Positions 51,100 to 60,008 of a DNA stretch of 64,000 bases are shown here, one piece after another. Location: the NCBI RefSeq assembly GCF_000013445.1, contig NC_007796.1:1-64000 (forward strand), written 5' to 3'. Each line of letters opens with the position of its first letter. Position 1 is the stretch's first letter. The notes beneath the pieces were generated by a model. It was not told where the DNA came from, did no database searches, and saw nothing but the letters and a program-made list of their open reading frames with translations. The translations under genes and the position numbers were made by a program. The stretch comes from Methanospirillum hungatei JF-1. GTDB lineage: Archaea > Halobacteriota > Methanomicrobia > Methanomicrobiales > Methanospirillaceae.

Positions 51100-52995
51100 A
51101 TGTCATGCATAATTGGCCTGATACAGATCTCTGTAAGTCCTCACAAATCCTGGAATATTCAGCATGCCATGGAAAACATCAGAGAGGCTGCTGAGAGTGG
51201 TGCACAGATAATCTGCCTTCCAGAATTATTCTCAACACCATATTTTCCACAACATATCGGACTTGATAGTTCCCCATTTACCGACACATGTGATGGCGCT
51301 ACGATTTACCGGTTCAGTAAACTGGCATTGGAACTGGGATGCGTTCTGATTGTTCCAATTTGTGAAAAAAGCTCAGATAATCGAATATATAATAGTGCAG
51401 TGGTGATTGATGCTGATGGGTCGGTTTTTCGGCCATATCGTAAGATTCACATCCCTCAGGATCCGCTCTTTTATGAGAAGGGATATTTTAACCCTGGCGA
51501 TGAATACAGAGTTTATAAGACAAAATATGCAAATCTAGCAGTTTTAATCTGTTTTGATCAATGGTTTCCCGAAGCAGCTCGGGAGGTAGCACTGAATGGT
51601 GCTGATATCATTTTTTATCCAACTGCTATCGGTCATATCAGGGGCGAGATCCCCGCAGAAGGTGACTGGAAGGAGTCATGGAAGGTAATTCAGCGGTCAC
51701 ATGCTATCGCGAACAGTATTCCGGTCGCTGCGGTAAACCGGTGTGGCTGGGAGGATGAACTCTTCTTTTTTGGAGGCTCCTTTATCTGCGACGCATTTGG
51801 AAAGATCCTCGTACAAGGAGATATAGACGAGGAAATTATTCTTGCAGAAGTTGATCTCTCGCTTGGCCCCTCAATCCGTGAAGCATGGGGCTTTTTTAGA
51901 AACAGAAGGCCGGACACCTATCACTCACTCACTGCTTTGGAAAAACCCGGATCAAGCACAGAATCTCTGACACCGGCAAACCAGGGATATCACATGCCGG
52001 CTGAATGGGAGCATCATGATGCTGTCTGGATGGCATGGCCATATAATGATCTGACATTTCCCCACCTTGAGGCAGTAGAAGAGACCTACCTGACCATTCT
52101 CTCTTCACTCCGATCAGAACGGGTTGAACTTCTCATCGCTGATCCCACCTATCAGGAGAAAATCCTACACATGCTCTCATTCAGGGGTGTGGACTGTTCA
52201 CATATCAGGTTCCATATTGTTCATTACTCTGATGTCTGGATACGGGATTTCGGTCCGACATGTGTAGTAAACCGGGCCCTTCATGATGTATCAGCAGTAT
52301 TCTGGGATTTTAATGCATGGGGGAACAAGTATGATGAGCTCATTCTGGATGGGGTAAAAACCCATGAGTTATTTCAGACCCTTGGCATGAAGATATTCAG
52401 GCCTGGTATCGTGCTTGAAGGGGGATCTATTGATAGCAATGGACGGGGATGTGTTCTTACCACACGGCAATGTCTCCTGAATCCAAATCGTAATCCCCAT
52501 CTCACCCAGGACGATATAGAGCATTATCTGTGTGAATATCTGTGTGCAAGAAAGATCATCTGGTTACATGAGGGTATTGCAGGAGATGATACCGACGGAC
52601 ATATTGATGACATTGCACGGTTTGTGAATCCAACCACGGTAGTATGTGCCATTGAGGAGAATCAGGAGGATGAGAACTATCTTCCTTTACAGGAAAATTT
52701 CAGGATTTTGTCTAAAGAAACCGATCAGAATAATAATCCTTTAACGGTCATCCCAATACCGATGCCTCATCCCGTGAAGGATGAATCAAACCGGTATCCG
52801 GCAAGTTATCTCAATTTTTATATTGGAAATGAAGTAGTTCTGGTCCCGGTTTTTGATGATGAGCATGATAGTCGTGCTCTTGAGATACTTCAGCCTCTCT
52901 TCCCGGATCGTGAAGTCATAGGAATACCGGCACGAGCCATGGTTGAAGGATTTGGAACGATTCATTGTGCGACGCAGCAGCAGCCTTTTGCATGA
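51100..52995 (+). CDS. Fused N-carbamoylputrescine amidase/agmatine deiminase
   Basis: 631 residues in two enzymes. Residues 1-285 are a carbon-nitrogen hydrolase (AguB type) with the E-K-C triad: E in ICLPELFSTPYF (E42), K in PYRKIHIPQDP and C in AVLICFDQWFPEAAR. Residues 295-630 are a peptidyl-arginine-deiminase-fold agmatine deiminase (AguA type): HDAVWMAWPYND, SDVWIRDFGPT, VLEGGSIDSNG, HEGIAGDDTDGHIDDIARF, and the catalytic cysteine in GTIHCATQQQP at the C terminus. AguA makes N-carbamoylputrescine from agmatine; AguB cleaves it to putrescine, CO2 and ammonia, so one chain performs both steps. The usual arrangement is two genes. Single transcription unit. Confidence 0.95.
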   Translation: MSCIIGLIQISVSPHKSWNIQHAMENIREAAESGAQIICLPELFSTPYFPQHIGLDSSPFTDTCDGATIYRFSKLALELGCVLIVPICEKSSDNRIYNSAVVIDADGSVFRPYRKIHIPQDPLFYEKGYFNPGDEYRVYKTKYANLAVLICFDQWFPEAAREVALNGADIIFYPTAIGHIRGEIPAEGDWKESWKVIQRSHAIANSIPVAAVNRCGWEDELFFFGGSFICDAFGKILVQGDIDEEIILAEVDLSLGPSIREAWGFFRNRRPDTYHSLTALEKPGSSTESLTPANQGYHMPAEWEHHDAVWMAWPYNDLTFPHLEAVEETYLTILSSLRSERVELLIADPTYQEKILHMLSFRGVDCSHIRFHIVHYSDVWIRDFGPTCVVNRALHDVSAVFWDFNAWGNKYDELILDGVKTHELFQTLGMKIFRPGIVLEGGSIDSNGRGCVLTTRQCLLNPNRNPHLTQDDIEHYLCEYLCARKIIWLHEGIAGDDTDGHIDDIARFVNPTTVVCAIEENQEDENYLPLQENFRILSKETDQNNNPLTVIPIPMPHPVKDESNRYPASYLNFYIGNEVVLVPVFDDEHDSRALEILQPLFPDREVIGIPARAMVEGFGTIHCATQQQPFA

Positions 52996-53047
52996 TATAT
53001 CATGCAAAGGTTCTTTTTCTTTTGCGGTGGATGTATCTCTGATACAA

Positions 53048-53353
53048 ATGACGTTGATATCTGAATTTCTTGATTTTTTAAAAGAGTACAAAGTAGTTGC
53101 CCTTGCTATAGCGTTTATCATGGGAGTTGCTGCAACTGCTCTTGTAAAATCATTTGTAGATAACCTGATTATGCCTTTTGTCAGTGTTATCACTCCTTCC
53201 GGAGACTGGAAAGAAGCCGTCCTGGCGATTGGTCCTGTCCAGCTTGGCATCGGTCCATTTGCGGCAGAATGTATTAATTTTATTATCATCGCCCTGGTTG
53301 TCTTTATGGTCGCTAAATATGTGATGAAAGAAGAGAAGGTTGAAAAGAAATAA
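53048..53353 (+). CDS. mscL: Large-conductance mechanosensitive channel
   Basis: 101 residues, short for MscL but with its layout: an N-terminal amphipathic start EFLDFLKEYKVVALAIAFIMG, TM1 to VAATALVKSFVDNLIMPFVS, a short loop, TM2 INFIIIALVVFMVAKYVM and a charged cytoplasmic tail EEKVEKK. It relieves turgor during osmotic downshock. ATG 53048 is chosen because the family begins FLDFLKEYK; a longer frame from 52943 overlaps the fused agmatine gene. It is followed after two bases by the next gene. Confidence 0.9.
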   Translation: MTLISEFLDFLKEYKVVALAIAFIMGVAATALVKSFVDNLIMPFVSVITPSGDWKEAVLAIGPVQLGIGPFAAECINFIIIALVVFMVAKYVMKEEKVEKK

Positions 53354-53355
53354 GA

Positions 53356-53886
53356 ATGTCTTTTCAGGATTTTGTTCCCGATGTCTGGTATATGATAGCA
53401 GGGAGGATTGCACCTCCTCTCTGTTGTACCCGTCCTGCCCCGGTTCATCAGGTCTTTAAAAAAGCTCTTTTCGAGGTCTTTAAAAAAGAGGGGGATATTG
53501 ATGAGGCAGTTCGTCTTCTTCAGGATATTCTATTACATGCTCCACCTGAATGGATGGTTTTTGATCAGGCAGGACAACTTCTGAATGTGATCGGGTGGCG
53601 GAATTCCTATCATAAAGATTGGTTTGAACCTGATCGGAAGGTTCATTCATTTAAACCCGGACGGTGCGGACCCCATGTTGCCCATGCCTATGCTCTTATG
53701 CAGGCAGCAGTGGATGATGAAGCACTCGGTCTCGTTTCCAGAATCATCTCTGAAGGAGAACAAGATTCGGATGACGTTCATATGGCCAGACTGATTCGTG
53801 CATCAATATGTATCTGTCAGGGCAGAATTGAAGAAGGAGAAGAAGAACTCAGAATGCTCTCCTCTTCAGAAAAATACTATTCATAA
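53356..53886 (+). CDS. Conserved-looking hypothetical protein
   Basis: 176 residues that I do not recognise. It has helical, TPR-like stretches (IDEAVRLLQDILLHAP, then IEEGEEELRMLSSSEKYYS) and a middle region with FKPGRCGPHVAHAYALMQAAV. Cysteine pair CC at about residue 23-24. No signal or membrane segment. It begins two bases after mscL and ends 31 bases before the NIF3-family gene, so it sits inside an mscL-hypothetical-nif3-swim-alaS run on the plus strand. A helical-repeat binding role is a guess. Confidence 0.7.
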   Translation: MSFQDFVPDVWYMIAGRIAPPLCCTRPAPVHQVFKKALFEVFKKEGDIDEAVRLLQDILLHAPPEWMVFDQAGQLLNVIGWRNSYHKDWFEPDRKVHSFKPGRCGPHVAHAYALMQAAVDDEALGLVSRIISEGEQDSDDVHMARLIRASICICQGRIEEGEEELRMLSSSEKYYS

Positions 53887-53917
53887 TTATTTTTACTCTG
53901 CTCTGCAATCTCATTAC

Positions 53918-54655
53918 ATGACATATGATCCTCACTCAAAATCCGGAACCTCCAGACAGGAGATTCTTGATCTTCTTGCAGGTCTTGCACCACCTGAACT
54001 TGCAGAATCTTTTGATTCCGGAAGGATTGGTCTGATTATTGAAGGAAAAGAACATATCACTAAGATCAGTACCTGTCTTGATGTTACCCCTGCGGTTGTC
54101 AGAAAAGCAATTGAGAACAGATCTGATCTTTTGATTGCTCATCATACTCCTATCTGGGCTCCTTTGACTTCTATTGGAGGAGATGATGCCAGACTTTTCT
54201 CGATGATTCTCCAGTCGGAGATGAATGTGTATGTGATGCACACGAACTGGGATCATGCACCAGGAGGAGTGAATGATATTCTTGCAGATCTCCTTGGTCT
54301 GACTGAGCGTGAGAATATGTCACTGGGTCTTGTCGGTACCTGCGTACGAACGGTAGAGGAGATGGTCAGAATATTGAAAGCTCCTTTACGGATATGGGGA
54401 AATGTGGAGAAGGTACAGAGATTAGCCATTGCCGCAGGTTCAGGGTTTGATAGTGCGCTCATCAGGGAAGCGCAGTCTCTGGGAGCTGATGCATTCCTTT
54501 CTGCTGAACTTCGGCATTCGGTGTACCGGTCATCACCTCTTCCTCTTCTGGAGTCAACCCATTATGCTCTGGAATCTCCTGCAATGCGCGTTCTTGCTGA
54601 AAAACATGGATGGGAGTACATCGACGATCTTCCGGTGTTGCACTCTCTTTCATGA
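53918..54655 (+). CDS. NIF3/DUF34-family metal-binding protein
   Basis: 245 residues from ATG 53918. NIF3-family features: EILDLLAGLAPPELAESFDSG, STCLDVTPAVVRKAI, LLIAHHTPIWAP (metal-binding histidines), VYVMHTNWDHAPGGVNDILA (second metal site), VQRLAIAAGSGFDSALIREA and GADAFLSAELRHS, then STHYALESPAM. Members bind two metals; the physiological role is not settled, with proposals from metal insertion to cofactor repair. The usual DAAPG-type start of the metal loop is here WDHAPGGVND. It overlaps the next gene by 4 bases (ATGA). Confidence 0.88.
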   Translation: MTYDPHSKSGTSRQEILDLLAGLAPPELAESFDSGRIGLIIEGKEHITKISTCLDVTPAVVRKAIENRSDLLIAHHTPIWAPLTSIGGDDARLFSMILQSEMNVYVMHTNWDHAPGGVNDILADLLGLTERENMSLGLVGTCVRTVEEMVRILKAPLRIWGNVEKVQRLAIAAGSGFDSALIREAQSLGADAFLSAELRHSVYRSSPLPLLESTHYALESPAMRVLAEKHGWEYIDDLPVLHSLS

Positions 54656-55005
54656 AAAGTCCCATAGACATTCTGCATGAAACAAACATACTTGATGAGC
54701 GGATGCGCAAGCGCATTTCCGGATATTATCGCCATCGGGGAGAAAAAGCCCTTGAAATAGTGGATGATGACCGGGTCAAACGGTATCGTGATTTCTTTGT
54801 GGTGGTTGGAGAGACGGGGGAATACGTTGTTGAGGGGAATTATTGTTCATGTGAAGATTTTCTTCACCGGGGCACCGTCTGCGCCCATGTACTTGCAGTA
54901 TGTATTGCCCGGGCAATTGGCAGGTATGAATTGATAGATCTCTGGTATTATCAGGATCTGAAAGAACAGGGAATTATCCCATATAGAATACAAACGGATA
55001 TCTAA
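54652..55005 (+). CDS. Small SWIM zinc-finger protein
   Basis: 117 residues. A single SWIM finger: C-S-C then C-A-H, i.e. YCSCEDFLHRGTVCAHVLAV (about residues 64-83), the CxCxnCxH pattern that binds zinc and often nucleic acid or protein partners. An N-terminal charged helix (ILDERMRKRISGYYRHRGEKAL) precedes it. The start overlaps the NIF3-gene stop (ATGA), so it is translationally coupled, and alaS follows 19 bases later. Stand-alone SWIM proteins in archaea lack an established role. Confidence 0.8.
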   Translation: MKSPIDILHETNILDERMRKRISGYYRHRGEKALEIVDDDRVKRYRDFFVVVGETGEYVVEGNYCSCEDFLHRGTVCAHVLAVCIARAIGRYELIDLWYYQDLKEQGIIPYRIQTDI

Positions 55006-55024
55006 GGCATCGCAGGCAATTTTC

Positions 55025-57775
55025 ATGATGGAAGATGAATATCAACTTGAATATTTTAAGTCTGAAGGTCTGACTCGTAACATTTGTTCCTCGTGTGGAA
55101 AGGCATTCTGGACTCGTAATCCTGATCGGATGGTATGTGGGGACGCTCCCTGCGAACCATACCAATTTATAGGAAATCCTATCTTCAGAGCGAAAACTGT
55201 AGATGAAATGCGGGAAGCATATCTCTCCTTTTTTGAGAAGCAGGGGCATACCCGGATTGACCGGTATCCGGTCGCTGCACGATGGCGTGATGATATCTAT
55301 CTGACAATTGCATCGATCGCAGATTTTCAGCCATTTGTTACCAGCGGCGTAGTGCCTCCCCCGGCAAATCCCCTTACCATCTCTCAGCCCTGTATCCGTC
55401 TCAATGATCTGGATTCTGTCGGTCGTTCAGGGCGTCACCTCACATGCTTTGAGATGATGGCTCATCATGCCTTCAACTCTGATGAGAAAGAGATCTACTG
55501 GAAAGATCGCACGGTTGAGCTCTGTGATCAGCTCCTGACGTCACTTGGTGCAAATAAGGAGATGGTGACCTATAAGGAACACCCGTGGATTGGAGGAGGA
55601 AATGCAGGTCCAAGTGTGGAGGTTTTGATAGGCGGGCTTGAGGTTGCAACGTTGGTGTTCATGAGTCTTGGAAAGCAGAAGACTGAAAAGCCTCCCATTG
55701 AACTTGAAGGAACACCCTATTATCCGATGACTCTTCGGATTGTCGATACGGGGTATGGACTTGAACGGTTTGTCTGGGCATCACAGGGATCACCCACTAT
55801 TTATGATGCTGTATTTCCCGAGATGGTCAGTCATGTGATGCAGGAGGCAGGATTTGGTCACCGGCTCCATGATTCGGACTTCATTCATATTCTTGGAGAG
55901 AATGCGAAGTTCGCGGGTCTTATGGATATATCTGGCCAGCGGATTTTCGAGCTCAGACAGAAGGTTGCAGAAAAGATCGGCATACCGACCGACAAACTTG
56001 AGAAGATGATCGCACCGGTTGAGAGTGTCTATGCGATCGTGGATCATACCCGATGTCTGTCCTACATGCTTGGAGACTGCATTGTTCCGTCAAATGCCAA
56101 GGATGGATATCTTGCAAGACTGGTGCTTCGAAGAACACTCCGGATGATGCGGGAACTGGACCTGCCTGACGAAAAACTGGGGGATCTGATAGAGCGTCAG
56201 ATGAAGATTATTGGTCTTTCAAAGTTTGAGCAGGATCCAGATGTGGTTATGGAGATTGTTGACCGTGAGGTTGACAAGTACCGGACAACCATGGAACGGG
56301 GAGCCAGGACAGTTGAGCGTCTTGCACAGACATATAAGAAGAAGTGCGAAAAGATTCCGCTTGATGAGATCATCACGTTGTATGATTCACATGGCATTCC
56401 TCCTGACATGGTAAAAGATCTTGCAACTTCTCAGGGAGCGGTTGTAGATCTTCCTGATGACTTTTACTCACGGATTGCGAATATGCACTCCGAATCAGAG
56501 CAGATCCAGGAGAAGAACCCGCTGTTTGATTATCTAGATCGGCTTGCTCATCTTCCCGAAACCAGGAAATTATTTTACGAACGGCCCGGATCGATGGAGT
56601 TTGAAGCGAAAGTTCTGGAAATCTTCGATGGTCAGTATGTTGTCCTCGATCAGACTCTCTTTTATCCAGAAGGAGGAGGCCAGCCAGGTGACACCGGTTT
56701 GTTCCTGACACCTGATGGTCTGACGGTCAGAGTCTGCGATACTATCAAGCTTGGCGAGTCAATTCTTCACCGTATCGATGGGGGGAATGTAAGAAAAGGG
56801 GACATGATTCGTGGTATCCTCGATGAGGATCGGAGATTATCTCTGATGCGGCACCACACCGCAACCCACATTCTCCTCCATGCGGCAAAAGAAGTGCTCG
56901 GTGCTCATATACATCAGGCAGGTGCCCAAAAGGGTGAATATAGTTCACGGATTGATATCAGGCACTATAAGCACATCACTCCTGAAGAGCTTAAAAAGAT
57001 AGAGGTTGTTGCAAACCGCCTGGTTATGGCAAACAGCTCCACCTCCATCGCCTGGGAAGATCGTACTGATGCAGAACAGAAATACGGTTTCTGTCTGTAT
57101 CAGGGAGGTGTACCTCCCGGATCACGGATTCGTGTGGTCAAGGTTGCCGGTGATATTGAAGCCTGTGCCGGAACACATTGTGCCCATACTGGTGATATAG
57201 GAACCATCTCTATCATCCGCGTTGAGCATGTACAGGATGGAGTGGAGCGTCTGGAGTTTGCCGCCGGTATCGCTGCAATCCAGCATAAACATCATCAGGA
57301 AGATCTTCTGAACCGATCTGCAGAGGCATTTTCAGTTCAGGTTGAGGCACTCCCGGCAACATCCAAACGGTTCTTTGATGAGTGGAAGGAGCAGAGAAAG
57401 GAGATTGAAAAACTCTCTTCACGCATTAGTGAATTGGAGAGTAAAAACCTTGAGACTGTTGATTATAATGGAATTTCAGTCCTTGTGAAACGGCTTGATC
57501 TTCCAAATCCGGAACTGGTCAAAGTTGCGACCGGTATCTCTGATAAAGGTGGGATTGCCATCCTTGTCGCCGGGGGAGAGACAGCCCGGGTTGTAGTGTC
57601 TTCCGGGCAGAAAGGAGTAAAAGCGGGAGATGTCATATCAACAGTCTGCGCTGTACTTGGAGGAAAGGGCGGAGGAAAACCGACATTGGCCCAGGGCGGC
57701 GGTCCAGATGTCTCTAAAATTGATGATGCTCTTGCTGCAGGTGAGAGTTTTATAAAAAGCGCTCTTCATGTCTGA
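55025..57775 (+). CDS. alaS: Alanyl-tRNA synthetase, archaeal type
   Basis: 916 residues, the archaeal length. It begins with a characteristic archaeal extension carrying a zinc-ribbon-like CSSCGKAFWTRNPDRMVCGD, then the class-II catalytic core (RYPVAARWRDDIYLTIASI, GRSGRHLTCFEMMAHHAFN, RIVDTGYGLERFVW), an editing domain with the zinc motifs HHTATHILLHA and CAGTHCAHTGDIG, and a C-terminal DHHA1/oligomerisation domain with GGGKPTLAQGGGPDVS. It charges tRNA-Ala, one copy of which is in the rRNA spacer here. ATG 55025 or the adjacent ATG 55028 can be the start. Its end overlaps the next gene by 8 bases. Confidence 0.97.
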   Translation: MMEDEYQLEYFKSEGLTRNICSSCGKAFWTRNPDRMVCGDAPCEPYQFIGNPIFRAKTVDEMREAYLSFFEKQGHTRIDRYPVAARWRDDIYLTIASIADFQPFVTSGVVPPPANPLTISQPCIRLNDLDSVGRSGRHLTCFEMMAHHAFNSDEKEIYWKDRTVELCDQLLTSLGANKEMVTYKEHPWIGGGNAGPSVEVLIGGLEVATLVFMSLGKQKTEKPPIELEGTPYYPMTLRIVDTGYGLERFVWASQGSPTIYDAVFPEMVSHVMQEAGFGHRLHDSDFIHILGENAKFAGLMDISGQRIFELRQKVAEKIGIPTDKLEKMIAPVESVYAIVDHTRCLSYMLGDCIVPSNAKDGYLARLVLRRTLRMMRELDLPDEKLGDLIERQMKIIGLSKFEQDPDVVMEIVDREVDKYRTTMERGARTVERLAQTYKKKCEKIPLDEIITLYDSHGIPPDMVKDLATSQGAVVDLPDDFYSRIANMHSESEQIQEKNPLFDYLDRLAHLPETRKLFYERPGSMEFEAKVLEIFDGQYVVLDQTLFYPEGGGQPGDTGLFLTPDGLTVRVCDTIKLGESILHRIDGGNVRKGDMIRGILDEDRRLSLMRHHTATHILLHAAKEVLGAHIHQAGAQKGEYSSRIDIRHYKHITPEELKKIEVVANRLVMANSSTSIAWEDRTDAEQKYGFCLYQGGVPPGSRIRVVKVAGDIEACAGTHCAHTGDIGTISIIRVEHVQDGVERLEFAAGIAAIQHKHHQEDLLNRSAEAFSVQVEALPATSKRFFDEWKEQRKEIEKLSSRISELESKNLETVDYNGISVLVKRLDLPNPELVKVATGISDKGGIAILVAGGETARVVVSSGQKGVKAGDVISTVCAVLGGKGGGKPTLAQGGGPDVSKIDDALAAGESFIKSALHV

Positions 57776-58442
57776 AGAACCTGAAAAAGACAGTGTACAA
57801 AAAGTCCGGCTGCTCTCTCCGGATGATGAGCAGGCACGGCTTATCGGAAAGGCCATAGCGAGTGAGACCGCCGGGAAGATCCTCTCATCCATGGCCGGAC
57901 GGGAAGTCACTGCGATGATGCTGTCAGAGGAACTTGAAACTCCTGTCTCTACAGTCATGTATCATCTGGAAAACCTTGCATCTGCTGGTCTTATTGAGGT
58001 CAGCAGAACCAGATATAGTGTAAAAGGCCGTGAGATGAAAGTGTACCGGCTTATTGATCAGGTTCTTATCGTATCACCGAAATCATTTGATTTAAAAGCG
58101 GTTCTGGCAAGATGTGCAACACTGCTTTCAATTCCCCTCGCACTTGCGGTTCTGCTTACCTCATTCACTCTGTTTCATTCTCAGAAGGCCGCCCCGCTTT
58201 ACTATTCTGCGCCAGCAGGCAGCGCCCAGAAGATGGAGTCCAATATTGCCTCTTATGCAGCGGATCGGATGATGGAGATGGCACCCGCTCCAACAGTTGC
58301 TCCATTAGCGGGTCCCACCCAGTGGTTGGAAGAAATTGAAACGCCATTTCCGCACCTGCCCGAATTTGCAGAGGGAATTCTCATTGGGGCAGTGCTGGTA
58401 ATTATCATCGGTCTCATTTTTGATTTCTATCGAAAAAGATAA
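57768..58442 (+). CDS. Membrane-anchored winged-helix regulator
   Basis: 224 residues. Residues 25-105 form an ArsR-like winged helix (AGKILSSMAGREVTAMMLSE, then STVMYHLENLASAGLIEVSR, wing VKGREMKVYRL). Two membrane helices follow, about 117-136 (LSIPLALAVLLTSFTLFH) and 200-218 (GILIGAVLVIIIGLIFDFY), enclosing a proline-rich loop with MEMAPAPTVAPLAGP. Such a one-component design couples a membrane or outside signal to a cytoplasmic DNA-binding domain. It overlaps alaS by 8 bases, but its target is unknown. T-rich sequence follows (58456-58462). Confidence 0.8.
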   Translation: MSEEPEKDSVQKVRLLSPDDEQARLIGKAIASETAGKILSSMAGREVTAMMLSEELETPVSTVMYHLENLASAGLIEVSRTRYSVKGREMKVYRLIDQVLIVSPKSFDLKAVLARCATLLSIPLALAVLLTSFTLFHSQKAAPLYYSAPAGSAQKMESNIASYAADRMMEMAPAPTVAPLAGPTQWLEEIETPFPHLPEFAEGILIGAVLVIIIGLIFDFYRKR

Positions 58443-58455
58443 TGATATCATCCCC

Positions 58456-58462
58456 TTTTTTT
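58456..58462 (+). terminator. T tract after the membrane HTH gene
   Basis: TTTTTTT, 14 bases after the stop, before a 250-base gap to the convergent gene. A plausible simple archaeal terminator for the mscL-to-HTH run. Confidence 0.35.
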
Positions 58463-58694
58463 GCTCATGGAGCGAAATGTGTAATGTTTTGCAGAAATTT
58501 TCCGGAATATAATTTCCGGTTCTTCAGATTATCTGATAGTTGATAAGATGGACGGTTCTGACCTGCCTCAGTATATTATCGGATTATTTGCCCCAGAATG
58601 GCCGACACCGGGATGACCACTCATGTATATTGCTCCTGACATTCCAGGAGATGATAGTGTTGGGAATATTGGCACTATCGAAATCCTTTAAATC

Positions 58695-59555
58695 TCATCT
58701 TTTCTTTCCGGTAATCAGGATGAAACATAAGAGACTTAGAATTCCTGCAAGGATCCCTGAAGATGCCTGTGTTTTAGTCGGTGAAGGAATAACTGGTGTT
58801 TCAGGGATGGTTGTTGCAGGAATGGTTGTTGCGATCGTCTCAATAGTAGGCGCCGGAGTAATGATTTCTGTCTTTTTCGTATCTGCTCCGGTGATGGTAA
58901 ACTGGTACTCTCCGATAAAACCGTTCTTATCTGAAATACTTGCCACGTACTCCCCGGGTGACGGTACCGGAATTGTTGTTGAAAAATCTCCGGAATTATC
59001 AGCAAACCCCTTTTTAGTAATTACTTGTTCGGGCCCGTACGTAAAGTCACCAGGTCCGAAGACACGGATAGTAAGTACTCCGTCCCCGATTCCTCTCATT
59101 CTTCCGCTTATCGTTAACGCCTGTGAGAGCGGTTGTGTAACTGGGGATGTGATGGAAATCTCGTCAGATCTATCTGTAATCTGAATGATTCGTCTGACAA
59201 TAGAAGATGAACCCAGTTGTCGCTCGACAAACATTTCATTGTCTGATACGATATTATGAACTTCTACCTTGTATTGACCACGCTCAAGGTGTCGTGTATC
59301 AAAGTCTACACGAAAGGTTTGAGTCTTATCAACAATCACCCGTGTTCTGGCAACCTCACCCGCCGTATATTTTGAATAGAAAAGAACCAGATCAAAATAG
59401 GAATCCTCTGGAAATGTTGTTGTTCCGGTGACCAAAAGGGGACTTCCTTTAATAACAGTTTTCGGCGTATCAATTGTGATGATATATCCCTGCACAATAC
59501 CGGTGGCACAGATGAGCAGGGCAAGGCAGATGAAAAAAAACAGGTATCGTTTCAT
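58695..59555 (-). CDS. Cell-surface protein with C-terminal anchor helix
   Basis: 286 residues from ATG 59555 (a start at 59573 adds six). Signal peptide MKRYLFFFICLALLICATGIV. The exposed part has repeated beta-rich segments (VIKGSPLLVTGTTTFPEDSY, PLSQALTISGRMRGIGDG, FSTTIPVPSPGEYVASISD), reminiscent of the DUF3821-type surface proteins of methanogens. A threonine/proline-rich stalk (TIETIATTIPATTIPETP) leads to a final helix SGILAGILSLLCFILI and a basic KKR end, consistent with membrane anchoring. Function unknown. It is convergent with the HTH gene. Confidence 0.8.
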   Translation of the reverse strand: MKRYLFFFICLALLICATGIVQGYIITIDTPKTVIKGSPLLVTGTTTFPEDSYFDLVLFYSKYTAGEVARTRVIVDKTQTFRVDFDTRHLERGQYKVEVHNIVSDNEMFVERQLGSSSIVRRIIQITDRSDEISITSPVTQPLSQALTISGRMRGIGDGVLTIRVFGPGDFTYGPEQVITKKGFADNSGDFSTTIPVPSPGEYVASISDKNGFIGEYQFTITGADTKKTEIITPAPTIETIATTIPATTIPETPVIPSPTKTQASSGILAGILSLLCFILITGKKR

Positions 59556-59599
59556 ATATAGAATTCTGATCATCTTCTATATTGCCATAATGGATGGTT

Positions 59600-59959
59600 T
59601 TATTCACATGTCATTGCATAAAATCCACGTATTGTATGGGCTATATCTTCACCAAGGACCTCAGCAATTCGCATGTCCAATACTGAATAATAATCCGGAG
59701 AAATACAATGCAGGCTCTCTTCTCCCGTCATAACAAGATCGATGAGATATCTGAGATCATCCGCACTTAACCGGTCAACCCGTCTCCTAAAATCCTCTGC
59801 GCTTGTTGCATAATGATTTGCGACCGGAGGCAGAATCGATCGATAGGGCATCCCCGAACCATTGCAGATTTCCCCGGAGAATTCAGGAGCGAGAACCTGG
59901 AGGAGTTGGATATCGCGTTCAGATAGTTCACGAGGCATGAATACTAATCGATGGCTCAT
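59600..59959 (-). CDS. Hypothetical soluble protein
   Basis: 119 residues from ATG 59959 (a frame from 59989 adds ten). All-helical and acidic, with RELSERDIQLLQVLAPEFSG, then AEDFRRRVDRLSADDLRYLI and MRIAEVLGEDIAHTIRGFYA. No signal, no membrane helix, no known catalytic motif. It lies divergent to the membrane protein at 60009 with 49 bases between the starts, so they may share control. I do not recognise the family. Confidence 0.65.
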   Translation of the reverse strand: MSHRLVFMPRELSERDIQLLQVLAPEFSGEICNGSGMPYRSILPPVANHYATSAEDFRRRVDRLSADDLRYLIDLVMTGEESLHCISPDYYSVLDMRIAEVLGEDIAHTIRGFYAMTCE

Positions 59960-60008
59960 CCTATTATTCCTGTGAAAGTAGTATTGCACTCAGAACTAAC
60001 AGATAGGC

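Noticed and set aside
58540-59184. 214-residue plus-strand frame
   Set aside because: Antisense to the surface-protein gene at 58695-59555, which has a signal peptide, stalk and anchor; only the reverse strand makes sense.
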